Origin: VXNE01 sp963665455
Lineage (GTDB): Bacteria > Pseudomonadota > Gammaproteobacteria > Pseudomonadales > Azotimanducaceae
Direction: 5' to 3'
NCBI GenBank assembly: GCA_963665455.1
Contig: OY762279.1
Location: 3,658,001-3,722,000 of the forward strand
DNA: 64,000 nucleotides
Below, in pieces: positions 18,163 through 26,301 of the stretch. The notes under the pieces were generated by a model. That model did no database searches. It worked only from the letters and a program-made list of their open reading frames with translations, and was not told the DNA's origin. Both the position numbers and the translations under genes were made by a program. Position 1 is the stretch's first letter; each line of letters opens with the position of its first letter.

Positions 18163-19038
18163 TCACTGCTGCGCCATGAGCAGCGTTTTCGCCACCTTCT
18201 CGGGGTCGGCGATGCCCGTCGAGCTTTCGGATCCAAAGAACAGGTCGGCACCGAGCAGGCCACGGATCCCCTCGGGCGCAGCGGCCAGATACGCCTCGTC
18301 GCGCAACAGATGTGTGTAGTCCTGGACGGGCTGCGTGTAGAGGCGCTGACAACTCGCATGCAACACGGTGCGGACGCCCGGAACGGTACGCACACCCGTC
18401 TCGTGCCAGGTCGAGCCGGCCCACATGACAAAGCCCCCTTTCGGGACCTCGAGCGGGGTGGTCTTCGTCTGCGCGGCTTCCGCCGGAGACGGCAAGCGCC
18501 GGTGCCGGTGGCTGCCCAGAGCGACACGGGTCGCTCCTTCCGCCTCGGTCATTCCCTCGCAGGGGAGACAGATGGTCGCGACGCAGTTGTGCTCGGGAAA
18601 GGGTTGCGGAAGCCAGGCATGATCGGCGTGGAGCGGAACCCCGATGTATTTTCCCTCGGATCGCGGGAGGATCGTCCCGGAAATGGTTCCGGCGCGCATA
18701 CCCATCCCGGCGCTGTATTCCCACATGGCCAGGAGCTTGGGCAACGTGACCACTCGATCGACCACCGGGTTCCCGAGCAGCATGCCGCACGTGGGAACTC
18801 CGCTACGGCCCTTTCCTGGCCCATCGCTTTCGATCTTCCCGTGAATCACGGCTCGGAGCTCGTCTAGCAAGCCGAGGGGGACCGCGTCGGTGACTACGGT
18901 GGCTCCCTGCTCTCGCAACTCCTCGACGTTGCGCCACAGATCGAGTTCCTCGATGCGCGGCCGCAGCGCGTCGGACACCGCTCCGGGCGCCAGTGCGGCC
19001 TTGGCCGCTTCCGCGATCAGTTTCTCTTGTTCTGACAT
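18163..19038 (-). CDS. Phytanoyl-CoA dioxygenase (PhyH) family protein, paralogue A2
   Basis: A 291-residue Fe(II)/2-oxoglutarate oxygenase with the His-x-Asp of PLHADHAWLPQ, the distal His of GSTWHETGVR and the VPGVRTVLH arginine. It is the sister of the gene at 12119-13024. Differences concentrate after the first third: the GSHDNLGAGAGHAQG stretch is replaced by SDGPGKGRSG, and the C-terminus reads GIADPEKVAK. The two copies point toward each other around the isomerase/DUF3604/hydrolase genes. The upstream TonB receptor gene on the same strand ends at 19127 with a hairpin between, so this gene may have its own promoter or be reached by read-through. Confidence 0.9.
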   Translation of the reverse strand: MSEQEKLIAEAAKAALAPGAVSDALRPRIEELDLWRNVEELREQGATVVTDAVPLGLLDELRAVIHGKIESDGPGKGRSGVPTCGMLLGNPVVDRVVTLPKLLAMWEYSAGMGMRAGTISGTILPRSEGKYIGVPLHADHAWLPQPFPEHNCVATICLPCEGMTEAEGATRVALGSHRHRRLPSPAEAAQTKTTPLEVPKGGFVMWAGSTWHETGVRTVPGVRTVLHASCQRLYTQPVQDYTHLLRDEAYLAAAPEGIRGLLGADLFFGSESSTGIADPEKVAKTLLMAQQ

Positions 19039-19076
19039 TTCTGCTGTCGTTCCACGGTCAATTTCGTACTTGCAGG

Positions 19077-19099
19077 TGACGGCCTCGGTGAGGCCGTCA
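19077..19099 (-). terminator. Stem-loop after the TonB receptor gene
   Basis: A perfect 10-bp stem (TGACGGCCTC/GAGGCCGTCA) with a 3-base loop lies 28 bp past the receptor stop. No T run follows on the minus strand, so intrinsic termination is possible but not certain. Confidence 0.45.
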
Positions 19100-19126
19100 A
19101 CCAGGTGGACGCTGATCCCAACTGGT

Positions 19127-21319
19127 TCAATCGAATGTGTATTCCAACGTCACACCTACCGAACGCCGATCCCAGCGGTAAAGCAAGCTGCCGGCAGAAA
19201 TCGCAGCAGGACCTTCATCGTCGGTGAGGTTCCTGCCCCAAAGGGTTGCCCGCCAGTTCTGGTTGGCGAGTGCAAGGCGCAGGCTCAAATCGGAAACGAC
19301 GGGGGAGGTCAGCGGTGTGCTGAAGTCTGACTGGCCGTCACGGCGAAAATAGAAGGCGCTGGCGTACGCGGTCCAGTCGCCCATAACCGGTCGCTCATAG
19401 TCGACACCGATGCGGAAATCCCATTCCGGTACGTTCGGCAGTTGATTACCATCCTTGAGACCCTGTAGCAACGCATCGGCAGCGGCGTCGATCGCCTCGA
19501 CCTTGGTGCTGCTTGCGGAACCGATCATGGACAGCGCTAAACCGTCAACCGGCGTGTTCCATTGCAGCACCAGCTCGACGCCGGTGGCCTTGACTTCTTC
19601 GATGCCGATTCGCACGACGCTACCGGCGAGTGTACCGCTAAACTGATAGTCCTCGTAGTCGGCGAGATACAGGCTGGGTTCTATGAGCAGACTGTCATCG
19701 AAGAGACTGAAGCGGCCACCCACCTCATAACTCCAAACGGTAGATTCGGGCACCGTCACGTCCAGAGGTATGCCGAGCACGGCCACGGCCGCCACAACGC
19801 CCGGGGCGTTGAACGTGCCGCTGCGGAATCCGCGGCTGACATTCAGGAAGAACATGGTCTCATCAGTCGGCGTAATGCGCAGATTGAATCTGGGACTGAC
19901 CAGACTGAATCGCGCATCTTCATCAACGTTGTCCAGTGGAAACACGAAGCCATACGCTTCGAACGTCGAGATGATCTCTTTGTCGCGGTCGTCACGGAAA
20001 TAGCGCAAACCGATCAGCGGTGTGATCAAGCCGTCCATGAACGAACGCGAGACCTCACCGAACCAGGCCATTTGCGTACTCTCGGTTACGACTTGATCCT
20101 TTGCCATGCCGGCAAAGGCAGGTGGCTCCAGATAGTTGATCACGCTAGAGTTTGGATGCTCGCCTCGGGTGTAACTGACGCCGGTGATCCAGTCCCACTC
20201 TCCGTCGCCATTGGAAGTCAGGCGCAGTTCCTGATTTAATGTTTTGACGTCCTCATGATCGGCGGTGTAGCTAACGAGAAAGTTGCCTAAGTTGGGATCA
20301 AAGAAGGAAAAGCCACTACTATGCAAGTACTCATAGGTCATATAGCTGCTGCTGCTGGTCAGCGTGGCGAAGCCGGCGTCCCACTCGATATTGAGGCCAA
20401 ACAGGTCCAGTTCGGTATCCGTCCCGCCCGCGATGCCGCCTGTGTTCCCCAGCAGTGGCGGATCGACGCTCCCATAGGTGCCACGGTGTTGACGTTCGTC
20501 AAGATCGCGCTGCTGAATGAGCCCGGTGACGCTCAGTTCATCGGATGGCTCCCACAGCAACTTCAGGCGCGCATACCAGCGATCGTCTTCGTCCAGATCA
20601 CTGCCCGGTAAATCGATGCCTTCGGCCAGGCCCGGATCCTGGGAGGCACCGGCGGTCAGGCTCGCCGCCAACGTACCTTCAATCAGCGGCACACTGATGC
20701 TGGCATCGTAAGTATGGCCGTCGCCGCCTTCACGCATGCGCGAAGCGCCGGCACGCACACGTGCGCGAAACTGTTCAAGGTCGGGCTGGGCCGTGGTGAT
20801 CAATATCGTGCCGCCCTGCGCGCCTTGGCCGTATAGGGTGCCCTGGGGCCCGCGCAGCACCTGAATGGATTCGAGGTCGAAGACCTCGGTGTCTGGGCCA
20901 AACGGCAAATCGACGATGTAGTGCGGCATGCCATCGATGTAAAAGCCAACGGCGCTGTCATTGGTCCTGACGGCACCGGTACCCCGGACATTATAGCGCC
21001 GCGTGGACGCGACGCCGGTCGGCAGGGATACGCCGGGAATCAGCTGCACGAGCTGAGCCAGATTCTGCACGCCGGCGCCTTCCAGCTCCTCGCCTGACAG
21101 ATACTGAATGGACTGCGCGACATCCATGAGGCCTTCTTCACGCTTGCTGGCAGTGACGACGATCTCTTCAACTATCCCAGGCCGCAATTGTCCGTCCTCG
21201 GCATAGGCGACACCCGTGCCTAACAATGCCAAACCAATCGCCACTCCGGCCACACGGGTAAACCCTGCCTGGATCCAATACAAAGTCGAGCAAAAGACGG
21301 ATGACTTGCGTAGTTTCAT
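19127..21319 (-). CDS. TonB-dependent outer-membrane receptor
   Basis: A 730-residue protein. The ATG at 21319 gives a signal peptide (core GVAIGLALLGTGVAYA), then EEIVVTASKREEGLMDVAQSI, an N-terminal plug signature in this group. RRYNVRGTGAV and IQVLRGPQGTLYGQGAQGGT are plug motifs, and the last strand GVTLEYTF ends the barrel. The reading frame continues upstream of 21319 but only through integrase debris, so it is not part of the gene; GGGAGA precedes the chosen ATG. AT-richer codon use and a smoother style than its neighbours hint at a separate origin. Substrate unknown; it may feed the adjacent PhyH/isomerase/hydrolase genes. Confidence 0.9.
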   Translation of the reverse strand: MKLRKSSVFCSTLYWIQAGFTRVAGVAIGLALLGTGVAYAEDGQLRPGIVEEIVVTASKREEGLMDVAQSIQYLSGEELEGAGVQNLAQLVQLIPGVSLPTGVASTRRYNVRGTGAVRTNDSAVGFYIDGMPHYIVDLPFGPDTEVFDLESIQVLRGPQGTLYGQGAQGGTILITTAQPDLEQFRARVRAGASRMREGGDGHTYDASISVPLIEGTLAASLTAGASQDPGLAEGIDLPGSDLDEDDRWYARLKLLWEPSDELSVTGLIQQRDLDERQHRGTYGSVDPPLLGNTGGIAGGTDTELDLFGLNIEWDAGFATLTSSSSYMTYEYLHSSGFSFFDPNLGNFLVSYTADHEDVKTLNQELRLTSNGDGEWDWITGVSYTRGEHPNSSVINYLEPPAFAGMAKDQVVTESTQMAWFGEVSRSFMDGLITPLIGLRYFRDDRDKEIISTFEAYGFVFPLDNVDEDARFSLVSPRFNLRITPTDETMFFLNVSRGFRSGTFNAPGVVAAVAVLGIPLDVTVPESTVWSYEVGGRFSLFDDSLLIEPSLYLADYEDYQFSGTLAGSVVRIGIEEVKATGVELVLQWNTPVDGLALSMIGSASSTKVEAIDAAADALLQGLKDGNQLPNVPEWDFRIGVDYERPVMGDWTAYASAFYFRRDGQSDFSTPLTSPVVSDLSLRLALANQNWRATLWGRNLTDDEGPAAISAGSLLYRWDRRSVGVTLEYTFD

Positions 21320-21600
21320 CTTGTGTTCTCCCGAATTCCAATGTTCTGTTCGACATAGCCGTGGGCCTGGCACCACCTGAGCGTCGCCCGGATGCGCTGG
21401 CGGAGCTTGCGCGCGACGTCGGGATGGACTGTCCAGACTGGCTTGAGGATTCGCAGGACATCCTCCCGACGGATGCGATCGATGCGCATCTTGCCGATCA
21501 CGGGGAAGGCGCCCTTCTTGTCGGGCAGCGGGTGGTGGCCGTTGGCGACTGCGAGGCGGTTGGCCAGCGCGCGTCGTGGGGCTTCGGCGGTGAGACGGTG
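21318..21600 (-). pseudogene. Tyrosine integrase relic (arm end plus core-binding domain)
   Basis: In one minus-strand frame LTAEAPRRALANRLAVANG (end of the arm-binding domain) runs into PVIGKMRIDRIRREDVL and RKLRQRIRATLRWCQAHG, the core-binding (SAM-like) domain of island integrases. About 40-50 residues normally between the two are deleted, the N-terminus is gone, and the frame stops at the edge of the TonB receptor gene, so no catalytic domain exists. It is a third, distinct integrase fossil in this window. The receptor ATG overlaps its stop. Confidence 0.7.
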
Positions 21601-21689
21601 GGAAGAACGTCACCGAACGCGGCTCCAGGTCGTGGCTCCAGCGTGTGGCGGTCCGCGGACGCGAGCTTCACCACAAGTCGGCTGGTAGT

Positions 21690-21974
21690 GTGCGATACAT
21701 CGAGATTCCTGTCAAGACGGTGTCTCGGAACGACGGCACCGCTTCCTGGCTGGCGAAGCCCGGGCCGGGGCCGTTCGACGGGCCGGAGACCCTGGCGCTC
21801 GCGGAACGCTGCCTGCTCGGCTTCAGTGCCGGGCCGCCGGGCCTCCCCGGCCTCTACAATAACTTCAAGCGCATGGTGCAAACCGAGGATCAGGTGATGG
21901 GCAACATTCTGCGCGGTGCGCGCATCCTCGAGAGCGAGTACACGGGGCCGGTGGCAGGATCGGGCGAGGAGTAA
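21690..21974 (+). pseudogene. Internally deleted relic of a conserved hypothetical protein
   Basis: The frame reads RYIEIPVK, GPETLALAERCLLGFSAGPP and YNNFKRMVQTEDQVM, which I recognise as the middle of a widespread conserved hypothetical secreted protein family in proteobacteria and acidobacteria. It then jumps straight to GNILRGARILESEY, the C-terminal tail of the same family. The region in between (normally about 150 residues including GDTLVVET) is missing, as is the N-terminus. The family assignment rests on memory of these motifs. A second fragment, apparently of the same family, occurs at 28306-28430. Confidence 0.5.
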
Positions 21975-21978
21975 AGCA

Positions 21979-22008
21979 AGCGCGGCGCCGATTGACCGGC
22001 GCCGCGCT
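21979..22008 (+). terminator. Stem-loop after the relic gene
   Basis: A perfect 12-bp GC-rich stem (AGCGCGGCGCCG/CGGCGCCGCGCT) with a 6-base loop sits 4 bp past the relic's stop. There is no T run; it probably served the ancestral intact gene. Confidence 0.5.
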
Positions 22009-22264
22009 CACGCCGTCAGTGGGTGATGACGCGCGGCAGCGCTTTCGCCTGCTCGACCCAACCCGTGACGGACTTCGCCGAAGGCACGGACCGGACGAGG
22101 CTCGCTAAACTCGATCCGACACATACCCCGATCAGTCAGGTTCGAAGTAGAGCAGTGTCTGGCCCGCCATTTCTCGAAAGACGGGTTTCAGAAGAACCAC
22201 CCGGATCGTCTGGTAGGATTTCCGCGGCGACTTGTGTACGGTGCTCAGGAGTGAAGGAGGTAAT

Positions 22265-23338
22265 GTGGCTCAACCGTATCAACTCGAGAGCAGACGGCTT
22301 GGCGCCCAGTGGACGCGCGGCTTTGCTGCGCACCTGTCGCTGCTGGTCTTTGTTGCCGTGTTCGGCATCGGCGCAGCACAGGCCGAGTTCGACGATGAGG
22401 AGGGCGACGATGACGTGGAGCGAATGGTCGTTGGATCAGGTCGGGTTGGGATTCCCCGGAGTGGCGGCAGCGAAAGCGAGACTCGTCAAAAGGAGCTCCC
22501 TGATCGGGACGCGAACGCCTGCCGCAGTGATCCGACGAGGGGTCCGGAGATGGTCGTCATCGAGGGCGGTCATTTCTGGAGGGGCTCGCTCTACGGTGAC
22601 AGTGATGAGAAGCCGGTGCACAAGGTTGCGGTGCAGCCGTTTGCCCTAGGCCGCTGCGAAGTCACGGTGGCGGAGTTCTCCGTTTTCGTCGAGGACACGG
22701 GATATGTCGCGACGGCTGATAGCGGGGACTGTCGTGCGGTAAACGAAGAGGGCACCATTTTTGTCGACGACGTGAACGCATCCTGGCGGGATCCACGCTA
22801 CCCCGAAGTAGCCCAAGTCGCGGCGATGCCGGTCGTCTGCGTGTCCTTCGACGATGCGTTGGCCTACACCCAATGGCTCGCTGCGCGCACCGGTCGGCCT
22901 TACCGGCTCCCGACGGAGGCCGAGTGGGAATATGCCGCCCGGGGTGGTACGACCACCGCACGCTACTGGGAGGTCTACCGGCGCGCAAGCCAGTGCGACT
23001 TCGCCAACGGCGCCGATCAGGACGCGAAGTCCAGGTTCACCGAGCGGTCGAGCGTAGAGTGTAGCGACGGTCATGTGGTCTCGGCCCCGGTAGGGACTTA
23101 TCGACCGAACGCGTATGGCCTGTACGACATGATGGGCAATGTCTGGGAGTGGACGGCGGACTGCTGGCATGGGGCGTACGACGAAGCCGCGTCGGAAGAG
23201 GGCGACTGTTCGCAGCGTGTGGTTCGCGGCGGCTCTTGGTTCTACGGCCCAATGGGCCTGCGGTCTGCCAACCGAAGCAAGGACGACCCTGCACGGACGT
23301 ACAACAGCGTTGGATTTCGCGTTGCCAGGACGCACTGA
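22265..23338 (+). CDS. Secreted SUMF1/formylglycine-generating-enzyme-like protein lacking the catalytic cysteine
   Basis: A 357-residue protein. The GTG at 22265 is preceded by AAGGAGG and starts a signal peptide (LLVFVAVFGIGAAQA). The FGE-sulfatase domain then runs from EMVVIEGGHFWRGS to GFRVART: VSFDDALAYTQWLA, YRLPTEAEWEYAARGG, MMGNVWEWTADCWHG and RVVRGGSWFYGP. True FGEs have copper-binding cysteines after RGGS; here the position reads WFYGP with no Cys, so formylglycine synthesis is unlikely. A ligand-binding or structural role in the envelope fits better. It stands 4 bp ahead of the sugar dehydrogenase gene, clearly one operon. Confidence 0.85.
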   Translation: MAQPYQLESRRLGAQWTRGFAAHLSLLVFVAVFGIGAAQAEFDDEEGDDDVERMVVGSGRVGIPRSGGSESETRQKELPDRDANACRSDPTRGPEMVVIEGGHFWRGSLYGDSDEKPVHKVAVQPFALGRCEVTVAEFSVFVEDTGYVATADSGDCRAVNEEGTIFVDDVNASWRDPRYPEVAQVAAMPVVCVSFDDALAYTQWLAARTGRPYRLPTEAEWEYAARGGTTTARYWEVYRRASQCDFANGADQDAKSRFTERSSVECSDGHVVSAPVGTYRPNAYGLYDMMGNVWEWTADCWHGAYDEAASEEGDCSQRVVRGGSWFYGPMGLRSANRSKDDPARTYNSVGFRVARTH

Positions 23339-23342
23339 CCCC

Positions 23343-24989
23343 ATGCGCTTTTCGCTTTGCCCCGTTGCTATGTGTCTTCGCTTGGTGTTTCGCAGTGCGG
23401 GCGCCCCGTGGTGGCTGGCTGGGGTGCTGCTCATCGTGCTCCTGGCCGCCAGCGGCTGCGCTGCGCCTGCTGACCAAGATGGTGAGGACAACCATCCACC
23501 CGGAACAAACGCCGGCACGTACTCCATGAAGCGCGACGTGGAGGGCGAGCGCTTCATCCTCGAGGCTGGCGCGGAGCTCTACAGCGAGCACTGCGCGGTC
23601 TGCCACGGCGAGCGCATGGAGGGGGCGCCCCAGGGCACGCCGCTGATCGGGGGAGCGCTCGCCCACGGCGCGTCCACCGACGAGCTGGTGGCAAGCATCA
23701 GCAACGGCTTCTCGGAGCGCGGCATGCCGGCCTGGTCCGCCACCATGAGTGCTGAGCGGATCAAAACCTTGGCAATCTGGATCGTCGAGACTCGGGAAGG
23801 GTTGCTCTACTCCGATTTCAACTTCACAGACGAGCTCACCCTTCCGGCCGGCACGATCCGAACCCGGGCGTACGACCTCAAGATCGATGTGGTGACACCT
23901 GGTCTCGACCCACTGCCATACTCCCTCGCGGTGCTGCCGGACGGTCATGTGTTGGTCACGGAGAAGATGAGCGGCCTTCGGCTCATAACGCCGGGGGGAG
24001 AGCTCTCGGCGCTCATCGAAGGCACGCCGGCGGTCTACGACGACGGCCAGATCGGCTTGGGTGGGGTCGAGGAGGGCCTCGGCTGGCTGCTGGATGTCGC
24101 CCCGCACCCGCGCTACCGGGAGAACGGTTGGATCTACCTCGCCTACACCGAGCGCTGCCTAGACTGCAACGAGGCCAGTCGAGTTTCGGGGCGCCCGGTT
24201 TCCATGGTCAAGCTCGTCCGTGGCCGCATTGAGAACGCCCGCTGGGTTGACGAGCAAGTGATCTGGCAGCCGCCGCTCGAATCCTACTCGGTCTCGAGCG
24301 ACATGATAGCCGGCGGTCGAATCGCTTTCGACCCGGACGGGTACGTGTTCCTCAGCGTGGGCTACAAGAGCGACGACGGGATTCAGGACCTCGCCTCGCC
24401 GCACGGCAAGATCCACCGGATCGGGGACGATGGCCGAGTCCCCGCGGACAATCCCTTCGTCGATGTGCCCGGCGCGTTGCAGAGCACGTGGAGCTATGGC
24501 CACAGGACTCCGCAGGGCCTCGAGTTCGATGCGCGCACCCGTCGCCTGTGGGGAACCGAGCACGGACCTCGGGGCGGCGACGAGGTGAATCTGCTGCTGC
24601 CCGGACGTAACTACGGCTGGCCTCTCTTCTCGAAAGGCCAGAACTACGATGGCACACCGGTCAACGGGGATGGGCGCCACGGCACCGGGGTGCCGCTCGA
24701 GGACATCGAGCAACCCGTGGTCGATTTCACGCCGTCGGTGGCCGTGTCGGCATTCGTGGTCTATGACGGTGACGCTTTTGCCGCCTGGCGCGGGGATCTG
24801 CTGGTCGGCTCGCTCAAGGCAGCGGACCTCATTCGGCTCCGAATCGAGGACGGCAAGCTAGTCGAGCGGGAGATCCTGATCGAAAACCTGACCCGGATTA
24901 GAGACGTCGAGATCGGCCTGGCGGGCGAGCTCTACCTGCTGCTCGAGCACGCCTCCGGCGGTCAGATCGTTCGGGTCACTCCGCTTTAG
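23343..24989 (+). CDS. Cytochrome-c/PQQ-type glucose-sorbosone dehydrogenase lipoprotein
   Basis: A 548-residue two-domain protein. The N-terminus has a lipobox-like signal (LLIVLLAASGC) ending near residue 39. A cytochrome c domain follows (about 60-160) with the heme-binding CAVCHG and a downstream methionine in ERGMPAW. The larger domain (about 185-548) is the six-bladed soluble glucose/sorbosone dehydrogenase fold: YSLAVLPDGHVLVTEK, GGVEEGLGWLLDVAPHPRY, HRTPQGLEFD, WGTEHGPRGGDEVN and NYGWPLFSKG. It would oxidise an aldose or alcohol in the periplasm with PQQ and pass electrons to its own heme. It is coupled to the SUMF1-like gene, which may assist substrate capture. Confidence 0.9.
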   Translation: MRFSLCPVAMCLRLVFRSAGAPWWLAGVLLIVLLAASGCAAPADQDGEDNHPPGTNAGTYSMKRDVEGERFILEAGAELYSEHCAVCHGERMEGAPQGTPLIGGALAHGASTDELVASISNGFSERGMPAWSATMSAERIKTLAIWIVETREGLLYSDFNFTDELTLPAGTIRTRAYDLKIDVVTPGLDPLPYSLAVLPDGHVLVTEKMSGLRLITPGGELSALIEGTPAVYDDGQIGLGGVEEGLGWLLDVAPHPRYRENGWIYLAYTERCLDCNEASRVSGRPVSMVKLVRGRIENARWVDEQVIWQPPLESYSVSSDMIAGGRIAFDPDGYVFLSVGYKSDDGIQDLASPHGKIHRIGDDGRVPADNPFVDVPGALQSTWSYGHRTPQGLEFDARTRRLWGTEHGPRGGDEVNLLLPGRNYGWPLFSKGQNYDGTPVNGDGRHGTGVPLEDIEQPVVDFTPSVAVSAFVVYDGDAFAAWRGDLLVGSLKAADLIRLRIEDGKLVEREILIENLTRIRDVEIGLAGELYLLLEHASGGQIVRVTPL

Positions 24990-25115
24990 CATTCGATGTG
25001 GCCTCAACGAAAAAAGTGTACAGCCGCTCGCCTGCGGATACACATCTCGATCCGCCGAGGTATTCGGGTGCTGGATAGGCTCTAGCTAACGGACGTGCGG
25101 GTGTTGAGCTGGGTA

Positions 25116-25140
25116 GCGAGGGCCCCAATGGGGCCCTCGC
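25116..25140. terminator. Bidirectional stem-loop between convergent genes
   Basis: A perfect 11-bp stem (GCGAGGGCCCC/GGGGCCCTCGC) with loop AAT lies between the sugar dehydrogenase stop and the TonB receptor stop. This is the expected place for a shared terminator, though T runs are absent. Confidence 0.6.
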
Positions 25141-25152
25141 TCGAGCGACGGG

Positions 25153-26301
25153 CTACAGCGAAATCGTGAGTCTTGCGTATAGCTGGCGCATGAAGGGGTT
25201 GTGAACTCGGAGCACATACCCTTCGAACCTATGGAACGGAGGTTCCTCGTCGAATATGTTGATCGCGCCCAGTGCGATGTTGTACCGCCGCGCATTGCCG
25301 AAGGTGTACTGGTATTGCAAATCCACCTCCGTGTGGGCATCGACAACGCGGACGTTCGCGCTGCGGTCGCCGAAGACGTCGTCTTTCATCTCGCTGATGT
25401 AGCGAATCGTGCCGTTCACCGAGTGGTTACCCATGTTCACATGGCCGAACAAGTTGGAGCGTATCTTCGGTACAGGGCTCCCCGCGTTGCCGTCGTTGGT
25501 GTAACCAACGCCGTCCATGACGGCACTGGTCGGGGTATTGCGGATGTCGTAGTTGAGCATCATCGAAGTCTGGCTGCGTATCGTCACGTTGATCTCGCCG
25601 ATATCGAAGGAGTACTTCGCTTTGAAGTCGACTCCGGATATTTTAACTCCACCCGAGTTCTGGTACGACTGGTGGACGATCAGGACGTTACCCACAGGAC
25701 CCGATCCGCAGTTCCCGGTCGGGTCGTTTTCGAGCAACGGGCCAGGGATCAAGTTGACGGTGTCTCGAACCACCATCGGTCCGCACGGATCTTCAGTGAC
25801 GACCTGGCTTGACGGCTTGATCTGAATGCGATTCTCGAAATCGAACGTGAAGTAGTCGAGGTCCACCTGCAGTGAGTGATTGCCGTCACCCCAAGGCAAC
25901 TCGGGTAGCAACGAGAAACCGAAGTTGTAGTTGTCCGACTCCTCGGGCTCGAGATCAGGGTTCTTCCCGAGCAAGACCGTTCTAAACGTGCCGGTGTTGC
26001 TGTTGAACTCGACCGGATCGATCGGGTCCCGGATCTCTTCCACCCAACCTTCGCTGTCGGTGCCGACAGCAAACCTCAGCGACGGCGCTTTGAACGACGT
26101 TGAGTAGCTGCCGCGCAGCGATAGCCAGTCCGTCGGGCTCCATTTCATACCGGCTTTCGGGTCGGTGCTTGCGAGCCCCCCGCTGTACTCCTCGCGACGC
26201 ACCGCAAACTGGACGTCCAAGGTGTCGTGCAGCGGCATACTGAGCTCAGCAAAGACAGCGTCCACGGAGCGGCGACCTTCACCCCCGCGTTGGGGCGGCA
26301 A
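25153..26301 (-). CDS. TonB-dependent receptor, C-terminal part after a frameshift
   Basis: About 380 residues that continue the barrel of the receptor encoded upstream (26279-28243). Similarity of style resumes at GRRSVDAVFAELSMPL and runs through FKAPSLR, NPDLEPEESDNYNFG and a terminal barrel strand RQLYARLTISL. No signal peptide or plug is present, so this cannot work alone. It overlaps the N-terminal part by 23 bp in another frame. The first few residues before GRR are read from the wrong frame and are not real. Confidence 0.8.
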   Translation of the reverse strand: MPPQRGGEGRRSVDAVFAELSMPLHDTLDVQFAVRREEYSGGLASTDPKAGMKWSPTDWLSLRGSYSTSFKAPSLRFAVGTDSEGWVEEIRDPIDPVEFNSNTGTFRTVLLGKNPDLEPEESDNYNFGFSLLPELPWGDGNHSLQVDLDYFTFDFENRIQIKPSSQVVTEDPCGPMVVRDTVNLIPGPLLENDPTGNCGSGPVGNVLIVHQSYQNSGGVKISGVDFKAKYSFDIGEINVTIRSQTSMMLNYDIRNTPTSAVMDGVGYTNDGNAGSPVPKIRSNLFGHVNMGNHSVNGTIRYISEMKDDVFGDRSANVRVVDAHTEVDLQYQYTFGNARRYNIALGAINIFDEEPPFHRFEGYVLRVHNPFMRQLYARLTISL

